Shown here piece after piece: positions 62,127-64,000 of a DNA stretch of 64,000 bases (its first letter is position 1; every line of letters starts with the position of its first letter). The stretch spans positions 186,001 through 250,000 of the forward strand of contig NZ_SOZH01000003.1 in assembly GCF_004519295.1 (NCBI RefSeq). Direction: 5' to 3'. The DNA comes from Cellulosimicrobium funkei (GTDB taxonomy: Bacteria > Actinomycetota > Actinomycetes > Actinomycetales > Cellulomonadaceae). Made by a program: the position numbers and the translations under genes. The notes under the pieces are model-generated. The model was not told the origin of the DNA. It worked only from the letters and a program-made list of their open reading frames with translations, and made no database searches.

Positions 62127-64000
62127 ATGCGTCCCGTGACCGATCTCCAGCGCGCCACCGCTCCGTTCGAGGTCATCTCCGAGTACCAGCCGTCGGGCGA
62201 CCAGCCCACGGCCATCGCGGACCTCTCGCAGCGCGTCCGCGCGGGCGAGAAGGACGTCGTGCTGCTCGGCGCCACCGGTACGGGAAAGTCCGCCACGACG
62301 GCCTGGCTGATCGAGGAGCTGCAGCGCCCGACGCTCGTCATGGCTCCCAACAAGACGCTCGCCGCGCAGCTCGCCACGGAGTTCCGCGAGCTGCTGCCGA
62401 ACAACGCGGTCGAGTACTTCGTCTCGTACTACGACTACTACCAGCCCGAGGCGTACATCGCGCAGACGGACACCTACATCGAGAAGGACTCGTCCATCAA
62501 CGACGAGGTGGAGCGGCTGCGCCACTCCGCGACGAGCTCGCTCCTGACGCGCCGGGACGTCGTCGTCGTGGCGTCCGTGTCGTGCATCTACGGCCTGGGC
62601 ACTCCGCAGGAGTACGTCGACCGGATGGTGCGCCTCGACGTCGGGATGCAGGTGGAGCGTGACGACCTGCTGCGGCAGTTCGTCACGATGCAGTACACGC
62701 GCAACGACATGGCGTTCACGCGCGGCACGTTCCGCGTGCGCGGCGACACGGTCGAGATCATCCCGGTCTACGAGGAGCTCGCGGTCCGTATCGAGTTCTT
62801 CGGCGACGAGATCGAGAGCATCCAGACGCTGCACCCCCTCACGGGGGAGGTCATCCGCTCCGAGCCGAGCATCCACGTGTTCCCCGCGACGCACTACGTC
62901 GCCGGCCCGGAGCGCATGGAGCGCGCGATCTCCTCGATCGAGGCCGAGCTCACGGAGCGGCTCGACGAGCTCGAGCGGCAGAACAAGCTGCTCGAGGCGC
63001 AGCGGCTGCGCATGCGCACCACCTACGACATCGAGATGATGCGCCAGATCGGCACGTGCTCCGGGATCGAGAACTACTCCCGGCACATCGACGGCCGCGA
63101 GGCGGGGTCGCCCCCGAACACCCTGCTCGACTACTTCCCGGAGGACTTCCTCCTCGTCATCGACGAGTCGCACGTGACCGTGCCGCAGATCGGCGCGATG
63201 TTCGAGGGGGACATGTCGCGCAAGCGCAGCCTGGTGGACCACGGGTTCCGCCTGCCGAGCGCGATGGACAACCGCCCGCTGCGGTGGGAGGAGTTCGTCG
63301 AGCGCATCGGCCAGACCGTGTACCTGTCGGCCACGCCGGGCGACTACGAGCTCTCGATGGCGGACGGCGTGGTCGAGCAGATCATCCGCCCCACAGGCCT
63401 CGTCGACCCCGAGGTGATCGTCAAGCCGACCACCGGCCAGATCGACGACCTCCTGCACGAGATCCGCGAGCGGGTCGACCGTGACGAGCGCGTGCTGGTC
63501 ACGACGCTCACCAAGAAGATGGCCGAGGACCTCACGGACTACCTGCTCGAGAAGGACGTCCGGGTCCGCTACCTCCACTCCGAGGTCGACACGCTGCGCC
63601 GCGTCGAGCTGCTGCGCGAGCTGCGCCTCGGCGAGTACGACGTCCTCGTCGGCATCAACCTGCTGCGCGAGGGCCTCGACCTGCCCGAGGTCTCGCTCGT
63701 CGCGATCCTCGACGCCGACAAGGAGGGCTTCCTGCGCTCGCCCAAGTCGCTCATCCAGACGATCGGCCGCGCGGCCCGCAACGTGTCCGGCCAGGTGCAC
63801 ATGTACGCGGACCGGATCACGCCGGCGATGGCCGCGGCGATCGAGGAGACCGAGCGTCGCCGCGAGAAGCAGATCGCGTACAACACCGAGCACGGCGTCG
63901 ACCCGACGCCGCTGCGCAAGCGCATCTCCGACGTGACCGACATGCTCGCGCGCGAGGACGTGGACACCGCCGAGCTCCTGGCCGGCGGCTACCGCCAGCC
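62127..64000 (+). CDS. uvrB: Excinuclease ABC subunit UvrB (runs off the window)
   Basis: The first 624 residues of the damage-recognition helicase-like subunit of nucleotide excision repair. Walker [16 protein letters not shown], beta-hairpin [54 protein letters not shown]-like [11 protein letters not shown] and motif [11 protein letters not shown] are present. The C-terminal UvrC-binding (UVR) region lies beyond the right edge. ATG 62127 follows a leaderless promoter. Confidence 0.97.
   Translation, partial: MRPVTDLQRATAPFEVISEYQPSGDQPTAIADLSQRVRAGEKDVVLLGATGTGKSATTAWLIEELQRPTLVMAPNKTLAAQLATEFRELLPNNAVEYFVSYYDYYQPEAYIAQTDTYIEKDSSINDEVERLRHSATSSLLTRRDVVVVASVSCIYGLGTPQEYVDRMVRLDVGMQVERDDLLRQFVTMQYTRNDMAFTRGTFRVRGDTVEIIPVYEELAVRIEFFGDEIESIQTLHPLTGEVIRSEPSIHVFPATHYVAGPERMERAISSIEAELTERLDELERQNKLLEAQRLRMRTTYDIEMMRQIGTCSGIENYSRHIDGREAGSPPNTLLDYFPEDFLLVIDESHVTVPQIGAMFEGDMSRKRSLVDHGFRLPSAMDNRPLRWEEFVERIGQTVYLSATPGDYELSMADGVVEQIIRPTGLVDPEVIVKPTTGQIDDLLHEIRERVDRDERVLVTTLTKKMAEDLTDYLLEKDVRVRYLHSEVDTLRRVELLRELRLGEYDVLVGINLLREGLDLPEVSLVAILDADKEGFLRSPKSLIQTIGRAARNVSGQVHMYADRITPAMAAAIEETERRREKQIAYNTEHGVDPTPLRKRISDVTDMLAREDVDTAELLAGGYRQ

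Noticed and set aside
1-64000. CRISPR array, prophage, transposase, integrase or att sites
   Set aside because: No spaced repeats, phage or transposase families, or composition breaks seen. The tRNA gene has no adjacent integrase.

Overview
The window is a gene-dense, very GC-rich stretch of an actinobacterial chromosome, with many GTG starts. The mycothiol ligase gene mshC, a complete Pup-proteasome cluster, an ANTAR response regulator and typical actinobacterial marker families support this. The overall style suggests the order Micrococcales, in the Cellulomonas/Cellulosimicrobium/Promicromonosporaceae area; that family-level guess is inference and unverified. I see no phage, transposon, CRISPR array or island. 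Nearly everything is core chromosome, and no gene-free gap exceeds about 250 bp.

Layout. (1) 1-12.6 kb: tail of a membrane protein, a membrane-anchored multicopper oxidase, an M20 peptidase, a fructosamine kinase-like protein, small conserved proteins, an aldo/keto reductase, undecaprenyl-diphosphate phosphatase, a CorA transporter, mshC, a PAC2 protein and a large secreted alpha/beta hydrolase. (2) 12.7-24.1 kb: HAD phosphatase, M50 protease, tRNA m1A methyltransferase TrmI, then the proteasome locus arc-dop-pup-prcB-prcA-pafA and an FKBP lipoprotein. (3) 24.1-37.3 kb: hisF, a heterodimeric ABC exporter, hisI, trpE, four small membrane-protein genes, trpC-trpB-trpA and lgt, with many 4-bp stop/start overlaps. 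(4) 37.4-45.1 kb: gltB-gltD (glutamate synthase) and pyk, ended by a strong hairpin. (5) 45.2-52.5 kb: RlaP-like nucleotidyltransferase, a small helical protein, a hydrolase, an unusual tRNA, an ANTAR regulator, a GNAT enzyme, a hotdog thioesterase and polA. (6) 52.5-64 kb: methyltransferase, pfkA, rpsA, an ABC exporter divergent from a MarR regulator, coaE, pyroglutamyl peptidase, a sortase-anchored surface protein, and uvrB running off the end.

How they work together. Arc unfolds Pup-tagged proteins into the PrcAB core; PafA attaches Pup and Dop removes it. Pup is encoded already ending in Glu, so it should not need deamidation. The his/trp genes are interleaved and lack trpD and trpG here. 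A -10-like hexamer (TANNNT or similar) lies 5-8 nt upstream of the start codon of more than a dozen genes, pointing to widespread leaderless transcription; I used this to choose several starts.

Most worth a second look: a class-I-shaped tRNA with a CAA (Leu) anticodon; a shared promoter element before uvrB and polA resembling the mycobacterial RecA-independent DNA-damage motif; an ABC heterodimer with one degenerate ATP site; a possible anti-Shine-Dalgarno switch in the pfkA leader; a MarR-type operator; and an 18-bp perfect palindrome abutting a promoter.
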